This document shows positions 1-6,969 of a stretch of DNA of 11,570 nt, one piece after another. Origin of the DNA: Acetatifactor sp. (GTDB taxonomy: Bacteria > Bacillota > Clostridia > Lachnospirales > Lachnospiraceae). The notes beneath the pieces are model-generated. The model was not told where the DNA came from, did no database searches, and saw only the letters and a program-made list of their open reading frames with translations. Position 1 is the stretch's first letter. Every line of letters starts with the position of its first letter. The position numbers and the translations under genes were made by a program. The stretch covers positions 1 to 11,570 of the forward strand of contig JAILPF010000101.1 in assembly GCA_024699575.1 (NCBI GenBank), written 5' to 3'.

Positions 1-90
1 CATAACAATCGAATAGACACAAGACAGAGCACAGTAAGTTACAACCAAAGCCTGAATTACAATAAGTACTACATTTACTGTTTTTCGCAT
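1..90 (-). CDS. Unrecognised membrane-anchored or secreted protein, N-terminal 30 codons only
   Basis: The first 30 codons of a gene that continues past the left edge. The ATG at 88-90 is preceded by a full AAAGGAGGAG ribosome binding site (about 95-104) at good spacing, so the start is well supported even though only a fragment is seen. The peptide begins MRKTVNVVLIVIQALVV: two basic residues, then an almost unbroken hydrophobic run to residue 30, as in a signal peptide or signal anchor. Cysteines fall at residues 20 and 24, but no clear lipobox is visible. It lies 64 bp downstream of dusB on the same strand and may be the last visible gene of the argF-birA-coaX-dusB operon, or start its own unit from the weak extended -10 at the dusB stop. 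I cannot name its function. Confidence 0.7.
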   Translation of the reverse strand, partial: MRKTVNVVLIVIQALVVTYCALSCVYSIVM

Positions 91-153
91 GATTCTCCTC
101 CTTTGCGTCAAGCAAGTGTTAACACGATATCTTCGGGGAAGTTCTACGAACAT

Positions 154-162
154 ATCATACCA
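154..162 (-). promoter_or_regulatory. Possible extended -10 promoter element before the left-edge gene
   Basis: On the minus strand TGG is followed by TATGAT (154-159), an extended -10 arrangement overlapping the dusB stop codon. It would start transcription near 147, about 57 nt before the ATG at 90. No convincing -35 hexamer lies 17 bp upstream, so this is a weak candidate and readthrough from dusB is equally likely. Confidence 0.25.
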
Positions 163-1126
163 CAAAAATGTTGTTTACGCTATCCACCAGTTCATCCATG
201 CTTTCCATGGTGTTGATCATCTGGCGGAACCTTGCAGAGTTGGGCATGCCCACGGTATACCAGGACAGATGCTTGCGCATCTCTCGCACACCGATGTACT
301 CACCTTTGTATTTCAGTTGCAGGTCTGCATGGCGCAGGATGATTTCTCTCTTCTCGGCGTTGGTGGGAGGGGGAGGAATAATGCCTTCGTTCAGATACGC
401 ATTCACATCCCGGAATATCCAGGGGTTTCCCTGAGCTGCCCGCCCAATCATCACTCCGTCGCAACCGGTCTGTTCCAACAGCGCCTGTGCGGATGCGCCA
501 TCCACCACATCACCATTTCCGATGACAGGGATTTTCACTGCCTCCTTGACTTTGGCGATGATATCCCAATCCGCCTTGCCGCTGTAGTACTGCTCTCTTG
601 TTCTGCCGTGCACGGCAACTGCAGCTACGCCACAGCTTTCTGCGATTTTGGCAATCTCCACCGCATTGACAGAGTCATCATTAAAGCCTTTTCTGATTTT
701 TACAGTAACAGGCTTGTTAACCGCTTTGACAAGAGCTGTTAAAATCTCTTCCACAAGCTTAGGATTCTTAAGAAGCGCCGAGCCTTCTCCGTTATTTACC
801 ACCTTGGGCACCGGGCATCCCATATTCAGGTCAAGGAGGGCAAACGGTCTGTCTTCGATACGTTTTGCCATCTCGCTTAAAATCACCGGGTCCGAGCCAA
901 AAAGCTGCAGCGACACCGGGAGTTCATCCGGGTGAATTTCCAGTAATCCTTCCGTATTTTTATTATTGTAATAAATGGCCTTGGCACTGATCATCTCCAT
1001 GCACACAAGCCCTGCTCCCATCTCGCGGCATAACAGACGAAATGGCAGGTCCGATACGCCTGCCATAGGAGCCAAAATAATATTGTTGTCCAGGGTTACA
1101 TTCCCGATTTGTAATGGTTTCGTCAT
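155..1126 (-). CDS. dusB: tRNA-dihydrouridine synthase, DusB type
   Basis: An FMN-dependent, NADPH-using enzyme that reduces specific uridines to dihydrouridine in the D-loop of tRNA. The 323-residue protein has the expected family length and motifs in order: FMN-binding APMAGVSDLPFR at 19-30; NMGCPVPKVV at 101-110 with the catalytic Cys104; K143 and R145 in the TVKIRKG strand; HGRTREQYYSGKADW from 173; the IGNGDV strand at 202-207; and the flavin phosphate segment DGVMIGRAAQGNPWIF at 223-238. The ATG at 1126 is chosen over an in-frame ATG at 1159 because GGAG sits 5 nt upstream of it, whereas the earlier ATG has no Shine-Dalgarno and would overlap coaX. It follows coaX by 10 bp. DusB is preferred over DusA/C from the overall NifR3-like sequence; which tRNA positions are modified cannot be read here. 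Confidence 0.95.
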   Translation of the reverse strand: MTKPLQIGNVTLDNNIILAPMAGVSDLPFRLLCREMGAGLVCMEMISAKAIYYNNKNTEGLLEIHPDELPVSLQLFGSDPVILSEMAKRIEDRPFALLDLNMGCPVPKVVNNGEGSALLKNPKLVEEILTALVKAVNKPVTVKIRKGFNDDSVNAVEIAKIAESCGVAAVAVHGRTREQYYSGKADWDIIAKVKEAVKIPVIGNGDVVDGASAQALLEQTGCDGVMIGRAAQGNPWIFRDVNAYLNEGIIPPPPTNAEKREIILRHADLQLKYKGEYIGVREMRKHLSWYTVGMPNSARFRQMINTMESMDELVDSVNNIFVV

Positions 1127-1131
1127 AACAT

Positions 1132-1135
1132 CTCC
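1132..1135 (-). promoter_or_regulatory. Ribosome binding site deciding the dusB start
   Basis: GGAG on the minus strand, 5 nt before the ATG at 1126 and directly after the coaX stop (1137-1139). The alternative dusB ATG at 1159 has no comparable site, so this decides the start and removes the apparent overlap with coaX. Confidence 0.7.
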
Positions 1136-1136
1136 A

Positions 1137-1910
1137 TTAATTTTTACGGTTCTTTTCATAGATGATACGCAGTCCGTCCAGAGTCAAAGAGCTGTCGTAG
1201 ATATCAATCTTCTTCGTCTCATCAGCAATAATACGTCCGAGTCCGCCGGTAGCAACCACTTTGAGGTTCGGCAGTTTACTCTCCTCTTTTACCTTCTCGA
1301 TGATATATTCCGTCTGTCCGATTTGTCCGAACATCAAGCCGGCCTGCATACTGCTGATAGTCTCCTGAGCCAGAATGGACTTTGGTTTCTTGATTTCAAT
1401 ATTGGGCAGCTTCGCTGTCTGTCTCCACAATGCCTCCGAGCTGATACGGATACCGGGGGCAGTAATTCCGGCTGCGAATTCTCCTCCATCCAGCACCAGG
1501 TCATAGGTGGTAGCGGTTCCAAAATCAATTACCAAAATAGGTCCGCCGTATTTTTCATAAGCCGCTACCGCATCCACAATACGGTCTGCACCGATTGCTC
1601 TGGGATTCTCGGTCAGAATCTTGATACCGGTCTTTACCCCGGGGCCGACGATCAACGGCTCCAGCTCCAGATATCGCATGATACCACTGGTAAGAGAATG
1701 CATTACATCCGGTACTACGCTTGCAACGATAGCACCTTCCAGCTTGCTTTTATCAATCCCTTTGCTTTCCAAAAGCTGTGTAATCATAATTCCATACTCG
1801 TCTGAGGTCCTGGGGTTCTTGGTCATCATGCGGAAGGTAGCCACAAGCTCCTCATCCTGATAAACACCGAAGGTCAGATTGGTATTCCCCACATCAACTA
1901 CAAAAATCAT
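1137..1910 (-). CDS. coaX: Type III pantothenate kinase (CoaX)
   Basis: Phosphorylates pantothenate, the first step of coenzyme A synthesis in the cytoplasm. The 257-residue protein is of normal CoaX length and carries the ASKHA-fold signatures: the phosphate-binding [11 protein letters not shown] at the N-terminus (D6, N9, N11), [17 protein letters not shown] at 107-123 with the catalytic D109, DFGTATTYD at 129-137 (monovalent-cation and ATP site), [12 protein letters not shown] at 142-153, and a second glycine-rich loop ATGGLG at 220-225. GAGG lies 5 nt upstream of the ATG at 1910. Type III kinases need K+ or NH4+ and are not feedback-inhibited by CoA, unlike CoaA. It sits between the DUF6145-like gene and dusB, a few genes after birA, so two cofactor genes share the operon. 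Confidence 0.96.
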   Translation of the reverse strand: MIFVVDVGNTNLTFGVYQDEELVATFRMMTKNPRTSDEYGIMITQLLESKGIDKSKLEGAIVASVVPDVMHSLTSGIMRYLELEPLIVGPGVKTGIKILTENPRAIGADRIVDAVAAYEKYGGPILVIDFGTATTYDLVLDGGEFAAGITAPGIRISSEALWRQTAKLPNIEIKKPKSILAQETISSMQAGLMFGQIGQTEYIIEKVKEESKLPNLKVVATGGLGRIIADETKKIDIYDSSLTLDGLRIIYEKNRKN

Positions 1911-1960
1911 CGTTTCCTCTTTTCCGCGCTCTTCGGCGCATTTGCTTATTCCGCTCCTGT

Positions 1961-2311
1961 TTATTCCTCTTCCAACAATCCCGATAAATCTTCCTTCAGA
2001 ACAAATATCCGGTAATAAAGGCTCAAAGACTCCAACAGTTCCTGTCTGTTTTTTCTGATCTCGGAAATCAACAGTCCACTGGAAATCTCATCATAGTAGA
2101 TATCATCTTCCTCGGCATTGGTCTCCATGGAAAGAGTGCCGTCCTCCTCAAATACAATCGTAAAGATTCCTCCCACTTCCTCCGTAAACAGCACACAGAT
2201 AATGTGCAGCTCATTTTTGATGGACTCAGGGATTCCATTAAACTGCTCATTGAAATAATATTTTTTCTCATAGGCATTTGCACCGCATAGCACAATTCTA
2301 CCGTCTTCCAT
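1961..2311 (-). CDS. Small acidic protein resembling the DUF6145 family, function unknown
   Basis: A 116-residue soluble protein beginning [20 protein letters not shown] recognise the overall pattern (N-terminal VLCGAN.YE.KYY, a central [15 protein letters not shown] strand pair at about 48-62, a C-terminal helix [17 protein letters not shown]) as the uncharacterised DUF6145 family seen in Lachnospiraceae; this is from memory and unsearched. It is rich in Glu and Asp, with an acidic tail ending LLEEE. No signal peptide, membrane segment or catalytic motif is visible. The ATG at 2311 is chosen because AAAGGA lies 8 nt upstream; the reading frame is open further back to 2416, but that part overlaps the end of birA and looks like birA in another frame. 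It sits between birA and coaX, which hints at a link to cofactor metabolism but proves nothing. Confidence 0.85.
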   Translation of the reverse strand: MEDGRIVLCGANAYEKKYYFNEQFNGIPESIKNELHIICVLFTEEVGGIFTIVFEEDGTLSMETNAEEDDIYYDEISSGLLISEIRKNRQELLESLSLYYRIFVLKEDLSGLLEEE

Positions 2312-2366
2312 ACTGTAAATCCTTTCTAAATACAACCTTCGTCCGTCCGCAGGAAAACTGCCAACT

Positions 2367-3359
2367 CTACACGTATCCGTAAATCCCACGCACCGAGACT
2401 TCTCCGGCATATACATTCTGAGTCTTTCCGTCCGACATACGAACTGTCAATTCTCCGCTGTCTGTGATGCCGACCGCTACAGCGCGGTACTCTCCCTTCG
2501 GATCCAGCACGCAGACCTCTCTTCCGATATTTACCAATAGCTTGTGATATCGCTCTTTCATTTCCGCAAGGCTCTCCGTGCCAAGGAACAGCTCATACAA
2601 TTCCTCAAACGAAGTCAGAATTGCTGTGAGTAATTTACTTCGTGAGATGCGTTGTCCACTGATTGTCTCGATATCCGTGGCTTTATCCACCAGTTCCGGT
2701 CCAAATTCCTGAGAAAAAACATTGATTCCCACACCGATAACCACATACTGTATGTAATCCTGCTCGGCGCTCATCTCTGTAAGAATCCCGCAGACTTTCT
2801 TTCCGTCTACCACGATATCATTGGGCCATTTGATACCAACCTTTTCCGCCGTCCCGGCATCCAGAACCTTTTGCAGGCCTTCCGCCACCGCAAGTGCCAT
2901 CACAACCGTAAGCTGTGAAGCTTTATCCGGTGCAAAATCCGGCTTTAAAAGCAGGGTGTAATACACATTTTTACCGGAGGGGCTGCTCCAGCTCCTGCCA
3001 CGTCTGCCTTTTCCCGCAGACTGCATGTCAGCCACCACCAATGTCCCTTGGCCTGCTCCTTTCTCCGCCAAAAGCTTAGCCTCTGTATTGGTGGAGCCAA
3101 TGGTCTCATGGAAGAACAAGGGTCGTCCCACCCACTTGGTTTCCAGACGGCTTTCCAATTCATTTTGTCCGAAAATATCTTCATTTACAAGCAGGCGATA
3201 CCCTTTATTCTGCACCGCCTCTATCTCGTATCCCTGTTTTTTCAACTGTCCGATGGCTTTCCAGACTGCTGTCCGGGACACATGAAATCGTTCGCAGAGT
3301 TCCTGTCCGGACACATAGTCCGCACGTGCTCTCAAAAGTGCTAATATTTCCGCTCTCAT
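2367..3359 (-). CDS. birA: Bifunctional biotin ligase / biotin operon repressor
   Basis: Activates biotin with ATP to biotinyl-AMP and transfers it to the lysine of biotin carboxyl carrier proteins; the helix-turn-helix domain represses biotin genes when biotin is in excess. The 330-residue protein has an N-terminal winged HTH (about 15-56, SRTAVWKAIGQL with wing NKGYRL), the catalytic core with GSTNTEAK at 88-95, the biotinyl-AMP loop GKGRRGRSW at 116-124, KWPNDIVVDGKKVCGIL at 177-193 (the KK at 187-188 includes the active-site lysine), VVIGVGINV at 206-214, and a C-terminal SH3-like domain from about 278. This is the long repressor-type form, not the ligase-only form. It starts 14 bp after the argF stop with GGAG 8 nt before the ATG, so it is almost certainly cotranscribed with argF. 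No biotin operator was seen near the operon promoter. Confidence 0.96.
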   Translation of the reverse strand: MRAEILALLRARADYVSGQELCERFHVSRTAVWKAIGQLKKQGYEIEAVQNKGYRLLVNEDIFGQNELESRLETKWVGRPLFFHETIGSTNTEAKLLAEKGAGQGTLVVADMQSAGKGRRGRSWSSPSGKNVYYTLLLKPDFAPDKASQLTVVMALAVAEGLQKVLDAGTAEKVGIKWPNDIVVDGKKVCGILTEMSAEQDYIQYVVIGVGINVFSQEFGPELVDKATDIETISGQRISRSKLLTAILTSFEELYELFLGTESLAEMKERYHKLLVNIGREVCVLDPKGEYRAVAVGITDSGELTVRMSDGKTQNVYAGEVSVRGIYGYV

Positions 3360-3373
3360 TTATTTTGCTCCGC

Positions 3374-4357
3374 TTACAGCGTAGCTGCCTTCACAGCTTT
3401 GATGGTGTGCATGCGATTCTCCGCCTCATCAAATACCACTGATTTCTCTGATTCAAATACTCCGTCGGTCACTTCCATCTCTGTGATGCCAAATCTTTCT
3501 CCCATCTGAGCACCGATTTTGGTCTTCAAATCATGAAATGCAGGAAGGCAGTGCATGAAAATCGCTTTTTCACCCGCATTGTCCATAATTTTCTTATTTA
3601 CCTGATAAGGAGAAAGCTCTCTGATTCGTTCCTCCCATACTTCATCCGGCTCGCCCATGGATACCCACACGTCAGTATAAACCACATCCACATCCTTGGT
3701 TCCTGTCATTGCATCCTCAGTAAGGGTGATGCTGCCCCCGGTCTGCTCTGCAATCTTCTCACACTCCTCAACCAGTTCTTTTGCCGGGAAGTATTTCTGT
3801 GTGGTACATGCTGTGAAATGCATACCCATCTTTGCGCAGGCAACCATCAGAGAATTACCCATATTGTAACGGGCATCGCCCATATAGGTGAGTTTGATTC
3901 CCTTTAAAAATCCGAAATGTTCTCGAATCGTCAAAAGATCTGCCAGCATCTGTGTAGGATGGAATTCGTTGGTAAGTCCATTCCACACCGGTACTTTGGA
4001 ATATTTTGCAAGTTCCTCCACAATAGACTGTTCAAATCCACGGTACTCGATTCCATCATACATTCCAGCAAGTACTCTGGCTGTATCTGCTATGCTCTCC
4101 TTTTTTCCAATCTGGGAACCGGTAGGGTCCAGGTAAGTACTTCCCATTCCCAAATCGTGTGCTGCCACTTCAAAAGCACATCGGGTACGTGTACTGGTCT
4201 TCTCAAAAATCAAGGCCACATTCTTTCCACGCAGTGTGTCCACAGGAATTCCCTGTTTTTTCTTGTTCTTAAGCTCTGCGGCCAAATCCAAAAGATACAG
4301 AATTTCCTCAGAAGTAAAATCCAGAAGCTTTAAAAAGTCACGTCCCTTTAAGTTCAT
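3374..4357 (-). CDS. argF: Ornithine carbamoyltransferase
   Basis: Catalyses carbamoyl phosphate + L-ornithine to citrulline + phosphate in arginine synthesis; the same chemistry run backwards serves the arginine deiminase pathway. The 327-residue protein carries the carbamoyl phosphate loop STRTR at 55-59, the ornithine transcarbamylase segment [12 protein letters not shown] at 78-89, HPTQ at 133-136, [10 protein letters not shown] at 161-170, the ornithine-closing SMG loop in [10 protein letters not shown] at 228-237, and MHCLPA at 268-273 with the active-site Cys270. Y164 stands where E. coli has Asn; the next Asn is kept. AAAGGA lies 9 nt upstream of the ATG. It is the first gene after a clear promoter at 4397-4425. 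No arginine deiminase or carbamate kinase gene is adjacent, so the anabolic name argF is preferred to arcB, but this is a context judgement. Confidence 0.95.
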   Translation of the reverse strand: MNLKGRDFLKLLDFTSEEILYLLDLAAELKNKKKQGIPVDTLRGKNVALIFEKTSTRTRCAFEVAAHDLGMGSTYLDPTGSQIGKKESIADTARVLAGMYDGIEYRGFEQSIVEELAKYSKVPVWNGLTNEFHPTQMLADLLTIREHFGFLKGIKLTYMGDARYNMGNSLMVACAKMGMHFTACTTQKYFPAKELVEECEKIAEQTGGSITLTEDAMTGTKDVDVVYTDVWVSMGEPDEVWEERIRELSPYQVNKKIMDNAGEKAIFMHCLPAFHDLKTKIGAQMGERFGITEMEVTDGVFESEKSVVFDEAENRMHTIKAVKAATL

Positions 4358-4396
4358 AGCAAGTAATCCTTTCTGTGTTTATTTAAATGTGCTTTT

Positions 4397-4425
4397 ACTA
4401 TACTTCATCTTTTTCGGTTTTTCAA
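4397..4425 (-). promoter_or_regulatory. Sigma-A type promoter of the argF-birA-coaX-dusB operon
   Basis: Minus-strand -35 TTGAAA (4420-4425) and -10 TATAGT (4397-4402), separated by exactly 17 bp. The start would fall near 4390, giving a leader of about 33 nt before the argF ATG, too short for a T-box or a large riboswitch. The promoter starts 9 bp after the T-tract of the terminator of the upstream unit. No clear arginine-repressor operator could be made out. Confidence 0.8.
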
Positions 4426-4434
4426 CCCCGTGAT

Positions 4435-4479
4435 AAAAAACATCCCCCGCACCGTACATCGCACGGCGTGGGGGATGTT
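4435..4479 (-). terminator. Strong rho-independent terminator of the nfeD-SPFH operon
   Basis: A long hairpin: arms 4439-4455 and 4463-4479, with 10 uninterrupted Watson-Crick pairs at the base (five of them consecutive C-G), one G-T pair, one A-C mismatch, then 4 more pairs and a 7-nt loop. On the minus strand it is followed by six T (4435-4440). It starts 28 bp after the SPFH stop codon at 4507. Confidence 0.92.
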
Positions 4480-4506
4480 CAATGGTTCATCGTTTATAAT
4501 CCGGCA

Positions 4507-5418
4507 TTACTTTGTTCCCTGTTTCCAGGCAGTTGCCAGACTTGCAATTCCTTCGAGCTCTGCCGGAAGAAGGATTGTGGTAGCCTGACCATCGGCAACT
4601 TTCTCGAATGCTTCCAGACTCTTAATCTTGAGGACCGCCTCATCCGCACCTGCCTCTTTAATCATGCGGATACCGTCGGCGTTAGCCTGCTGTACTTTGA
4701 GGATTGCCTCCGCTTCACCTTCTGCCTCACGGATCATTTTCTCTTTTTCAGCCTCTGCACGAAGAATTGCAGACTGTTTATCAGCTTCTGCACGAAGAAT
4801 TGCGGATTCCTTGGCACCTTCTGCCTCAAGAATCTTAGCCTTCTTCTCACCTTCCGCACGGGTGACCGCCTCACGTCTCTCACGTTCCGCTTTCATCTGT
4901 TTCTCCATCGCATTCTGGATTTCTGCAGGAGGAATGATATTCTTAAGCTCTACACGGTTTACTTTGATACCCCAGGGGTCGGTAGCGATATCCAGCGCTG
5001 CTCTCATCTTAGTGTTGATGGTTTCACGGGAAGTCAATGTCTGGTCTAACTCCAGGTCACCGATAATGTTACGAAGGGTTGTGGCTGTCAGGTTCTCGAT
5101 AGCCATCATAGGGTTCTCAACACCGTAGGTGTAAAGCTTCGGATCGGTAATCTGATAGAATACAACAGTATCGATTCTCATGGTAACGTTATCCTTGGTG
5201 ATAACGGGCTGTGGTGGGAAATCTGCTACCTGCTCCTTTAAATTTACTCTTCTTGCAATCTTATCTACAAAAGGAGCTTTCAAGTGAAATCCTACAGACC
5301 AGGTACCCTGATATGCGCCAAGTCGTTCCACTACGTAAGCCTGCGCCTGAGGAACGATTTTAATACATGATACAAAAATCCATAAAATTAATACAATTAA
5401 AACTGCTACAAACGGCAT
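4507..5418 (-). CDS. SPFH/stomatin-family membrane protein (QmcA-like paraslipin)
   Basis: A membrane-anchored scaffold protein of the stomatin/prohibitin/HflC superfamily, thought to form large oligomers that organise membrane microdomains and work with an NfeD partner. The 303-residue protein has an N-terminal membrane segment (about 3-19, FVAVLIVLILWIFVSC), an SPFH domain (about 20-180, including VPQAQAYVVERLG, NLKEQVADFPPQPV, NVTMRIDTVVFYQI and DPWGIKVNRVELKNI), then an Ala/Glu/Lys-rich coiled coil (about 180-255) with an 11-residue repeat, and a C-terminal region with LLPAELEGI. The ATG at 5418 is preferred to a GTG at 5454 because GAGG lies 6 nt upstream and the GTG has no good site; the resulting length matches QmcA. 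It is second gene of a two-gene operon with the NfeD-like gene, 60 bp apart, and ends at a strong terminator. Confidence 0.93.
   Translation of the reverse strand: MPFVAVLIVLILWIFVSCIKIVPQAQAYVVERLGAYQGTWSVGFHLKAPFVDKIARRVNLKEQVADFPPQPVITKDNVTMRIDTVVFYQITDPKLYTYGVENPMMAIENLTATTLRNIIGDLELDQTLTSRETINTKMRAALDIATDPWGIKVNRVELKNIIPPAEIQNAMEKQMKAERERREAVTRAEGEKKAKILEAEGAKESAILRAEADKQSAILRAEAEKEKMIREAEGEAEAILKVQQANADGIRMIKEAGADEAVLKIKSLEAFEKVADGQATTILLPAELEGIASLATAWKQGTK
4687..4833 (-). repeat. 11-residue (33-bp) coiled-coil repeat inside the SPFH gene
   Basis: Codons for residues about 196-240 of the SPFH protein repeat every 11 residues: ILEAEGAKESA, ILRAEADKQSA, ILRAEAEKEKM, IREAEGEAEA. At DNA level the 17-mer TCTGCACGAAGAATTGC occurs on the plus strand at 4754-4770 and again at 4787-4803, exactly 33 bp apart. 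An 11-residue period is a hendecad, a slightly right-handed coiled coil, typical of SPFH proteins. It is a protein-structural repeat, not a mobile or regulatory one. Confidence 0.8.
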
Positions 5419-5421
5419 ACT

Positions 5422-5428
5422 CCACCTC
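5422..5428 (-). promoter_or_regulatory. Ribosome binding site deciding the SPFH start
   Basis: Purine-rich AGAGGTGG region on the minus strand; GAGG is 6 nt before the ATG at 5418. The in-frame GTG at 5454 is preceded by an A-rich stretch without a Shine-Dalgarno, so the shorter protein is preferred. Confidence 0.55.
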
Positions 5429-5478
5429 TTCCTGTGCCGCTCTTTTGTCGGCACTCTTATTTTTATACTGACACTTCA

Positions 5479-5979
5479 TTAATCCTCTTCCGGTTCAATG
5501 GAAATAGCAGGCTGCTTTTCCTCGGAAAGATTCTGTGCCACTGCGGTGTCGGCTTTTACAATCAACTTTACACCGTCAATGGATACCACATCCACCACCA
5601 TGCCTACCGGAAACTTTAGATTGGGATCAAAGCTTCTTGCGCTCCATTCCTGACCGCCTACCGTAACCTGTCCGATTCCCTGAAGATTATCGATTTCGCT
5701 GATTACAATCGCCTGTCGCCCAACCAGACTTTCCGCGTTGGTCTTTACCCTGTCTTTGTTAAAATATTTTACCGCAATGGGTCTTGTAAAGATTAAGAGT
5801 AACAGGGAAACTGCCACAAACAGTATCGCCTGCACGGCCAAGGGCAAATTCAATGCTGCCGCAATCACTGCGAACAAGGCTCCTGCGGCAAACCAGATGG
5901 ATGTCAACCCCAGACTGATAATCTCGCCAATGACAGATGCAATCAAAACAACCAGCCAGAACATAATCATTTCACTCAT
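5479..5979 (-). CDS. NfeD-like membrane protein with OB-fold domain
   Basis: NfeD-family proteins are encoded beside SPFH proteins and are taken to be their partners in membrane-domain assembly or quality control. This 166-residue protein is the short form without the ClpP-like protease domain. Three hydrophobic segments are visible (about 5-25, 27-44 and 50-65), followed by a short basic linker and a soluble beta-rich OB-fold (about 84-144) with the family pattern LVGRQAIV, GIGQVTVGGQEWSA and GMVVDVVSIDGVKLIV; the tail is acidic (EPEED). GGAG lies 6 nt before the ATG at 5979. First gene of the unit, followed 60 bp later by the SPFH gene; this pairing is itself strong support for both calls. 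Confidence 0.92.
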   Translation of the reverse strand: MSEMIMFWLVVLIASVIGEIISLGLTSIWFAAGALFAVIAAALNLPLAVQAILFVAVSLLLLIFTRPIAVKYFNKDRVKTNAESLVGRQAIVISEIDNLQGIGQVTVGGQEWSARSFDPNLKFPVGMVVDVVSIDGVKLIVKADTAVAQNLSEEKQPAISIEPEED

Positions 5980-6027
5980 ATGTTTCTCCCCTTTCCAACC
6001 TATTGGTTATTATTCCATCTATCATAA

Positions 6028-6056
6028 AGTTTACTACAAACATCACTCTGAATCAA
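6028..6056 (-). promoter_or_regulatory. Candidate promoter of the nfeD-SPFH operon
   Basis: Minus-strand TTGATT (6051-6056) and TAAACT (6028-6033) with a 17-bp spacer; each hexamer matches the consensus at 4 of 6 positions. The start would fall near 6021, about 42 nt before the nfeD ATG. Moderate evidence only, but no terminator separates the phosphatase gene from nfeD, so some promoter here or readthrough must feed this unit. Confidence 0.45.
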
Positions 6057-6059
6057 TCC

Positions 6060-6093
6060 TATTGTATGCACAATACACACATCTAACGTGCAT
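6060..6093 (-). repeat. Overlapping inverted repeats upstream of the nfeD promoter candidate
   Basis: Two interlocking dyads: TATTGT/ACAATA arms in the 16-bp palindrome at 6060-6075 (4-nt centre), and ATGCAC (6066-6071) with GTGCAT (6088-6093), whose centres are 22 bp apart, about two helical turns. They lie just upstream of the -35 candidate at 6051-6056 and could bind a dimeric regulator. No T-tract follows in either direction, so they do not look like a terminator. Confidence 0.4.
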
Positions 6094-6126
6094 GCCATTA
6101 CACAATCTATGCAATATATAGATGAA

Positions 6127-6969
6127 TTATGTCTCCTCGGCTCCAACAAAATACAGACACAGCATGGTGATATCGTCAAACTGAGGAGCCTCACCCACAA
6201 ATTCATCCACATCGCTATGCACAGTATGAAGAATTGTTTCCGGTGACGCATTCGGATCCCGATTCAGTGAATCCAGCATTCGCTCTGTTCCGAAAAGTTC
6301 ATTATTCGCATTCGTAGCCTCAGCCACGCCATCTGTATAAACAAACAGGCTGTCACCCGGATGTAGTTCGAATTCATGCTCTTTGAAGTGCATTCCCTCC
6401 ATGGTAGCCACCGCCGGGGAGTGACGATAGATCTGCAACTCATACTGACCGCCGGCACGGCGCAAAACGGGATGTTCATGACCGGCATTGGCCGCAAGAC
6501 CTTTCCCGGTTTTCACATCCAGAATAGCAAACCAAACCGTGACAAAGAGTTCCGCTTCGTTGCCTTCACAAAGCATTTCATTTACATACTCCAATATTTC
6601 AGAGGGTCCTCCACCCATCTGAGCACGGTTCTTAATCAAAGTCTTGGCAATCACCATGAACAATGCCGCCGGAACTCCCTTACCGGACACATCCGCCATT
6701 ACCATACCCAGATGATTCTCATCAACCAGGAAGAAGTCATAGAAATCGCCCCCCACTTCTTTTGCAGGGGTCATGGAAGCATAAATGTCAAATTCTTTCC
6801 TTTCAGGAAAGGCAGGGAAAATACGCGGGAGCATATCCGCCTGAATCTGGGTGGCAACATTCAGTTCCGCTCCGATACGTTCCTTCTCCGCTGTGATGGT
6901 TCGGATATTTGCAATGTAGTTGACAATATCGCTCTCCATCCGGCTGATAGCCTCAGCCAATTCCTGCAT
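6127..6969 (-). CDS. PP2C-type (SpoIIE/RsbU) serine phosphatase, lacking its sensor part
   Basis: A PPM-family protein serine phosphatase of the SpoIIE/RsbU group, which typically dephosphorylates a STAS-domain anti-anti-sigma factor in a partner-switching pathway. The 280 residues cover a coiled linker (1-33), the signature GAELNVATQIQADMLP at 33-48, EVGGDFYDFF at 71-80, the metal-site motifs MADVSGKG at 91-98 and YTDGVAEATNA at 211-221, and QFDDITML at 263-270; the metal-binding aspartates are present. Relatives usually carry a membrane sensor and a HAMP domain before this point. Here the same frame is open upstream only to a TGA at 7066-7068 with no ATG, and the 17 codons before M1 still read like the end of a HAMP linker (SLENIGTKDE). 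Translation probably starts at 6969, where AAAGGA lies 4 nt upstream. The catalytic domain looks intact, but the gene looks 5'-truncated and joined to a GNAT-like fragment. Confidence 0.85.
   Translation of the reverse strand: MQELAEAISRMESDIVNYIANIRTITAEKERIGAELNVATQIQADMLPRIFPAFPERKEFDIYASMTPAKEVGGDFYDFFLVDENHLGMVMADVSGKGVPAALFMVIAKTLIKNRAQMGGGPSEILEYVNEMLCEGNEAELFVTVWFAILDVKTGKGLAANAGHEHPVLRRAGGQYELQIYRHSPAVATMEGMHFKEHEFELHPGDSLFVYTDGVAEATNANNELFGTERMLDSLNRDPNASPETILHTVHSDVDEFVGEAPQFDDITMLCLYFVGAEET

Noticed and set aside
116..125. GTGTTAACAC palindrome as a defined operator
   Set aside because: A lone 10-bp palindrome in a 64-bp gap; I cannot match it to a known regulator, so it is mentioned only as a hint.
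161..170. Tyr164 in the ornithine carbamoyltransferase [10 protein letters not shown] loop as an active-site defect
   Set aside because: The ornithine-contacting second Asn is kept and I recall the same ARYN form in other Firmicutes enzymes, so it is likely a normal variant (positions given are residue numbers).
1127..1159. Longer dusB starting at the ATG at 1159
   Set aside because: It overlaps coaX, has no Shine-Dalgarno, and adds 11 non-conserved residues; the ATG at 1126 has GGAG at ideal spacing.
2312..2416. 35-residue N-terminal extension of the DUF6145-like protein
   Set aside because: Most of it is the 3' end of birA read in another frame; the ATG at 2311 has its own ribosome binding site.
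89..2918. Long plus-strand open frames (for example 89-742, 975-1805, 2652-2918)
   Set aside because: They lie antisense to dusB, coaX and birA, lack ribosome binding sites, and their translations show no family motifs, whereas the minus frames carry full conserved motif sets.
4358..4396. ArgR operator or leader riboswitch before argF
   Set aside because: The leader is only about 33 nt and its A/T-rich dyads do not match an arginine box well enough to claim.
4754..4803. Short direct DNA repeats as a mobile or CRISPR-like element
   Set aside because: They are in frame inside the SPFH gene with an 11-residue period and are explained by the coiled coil.
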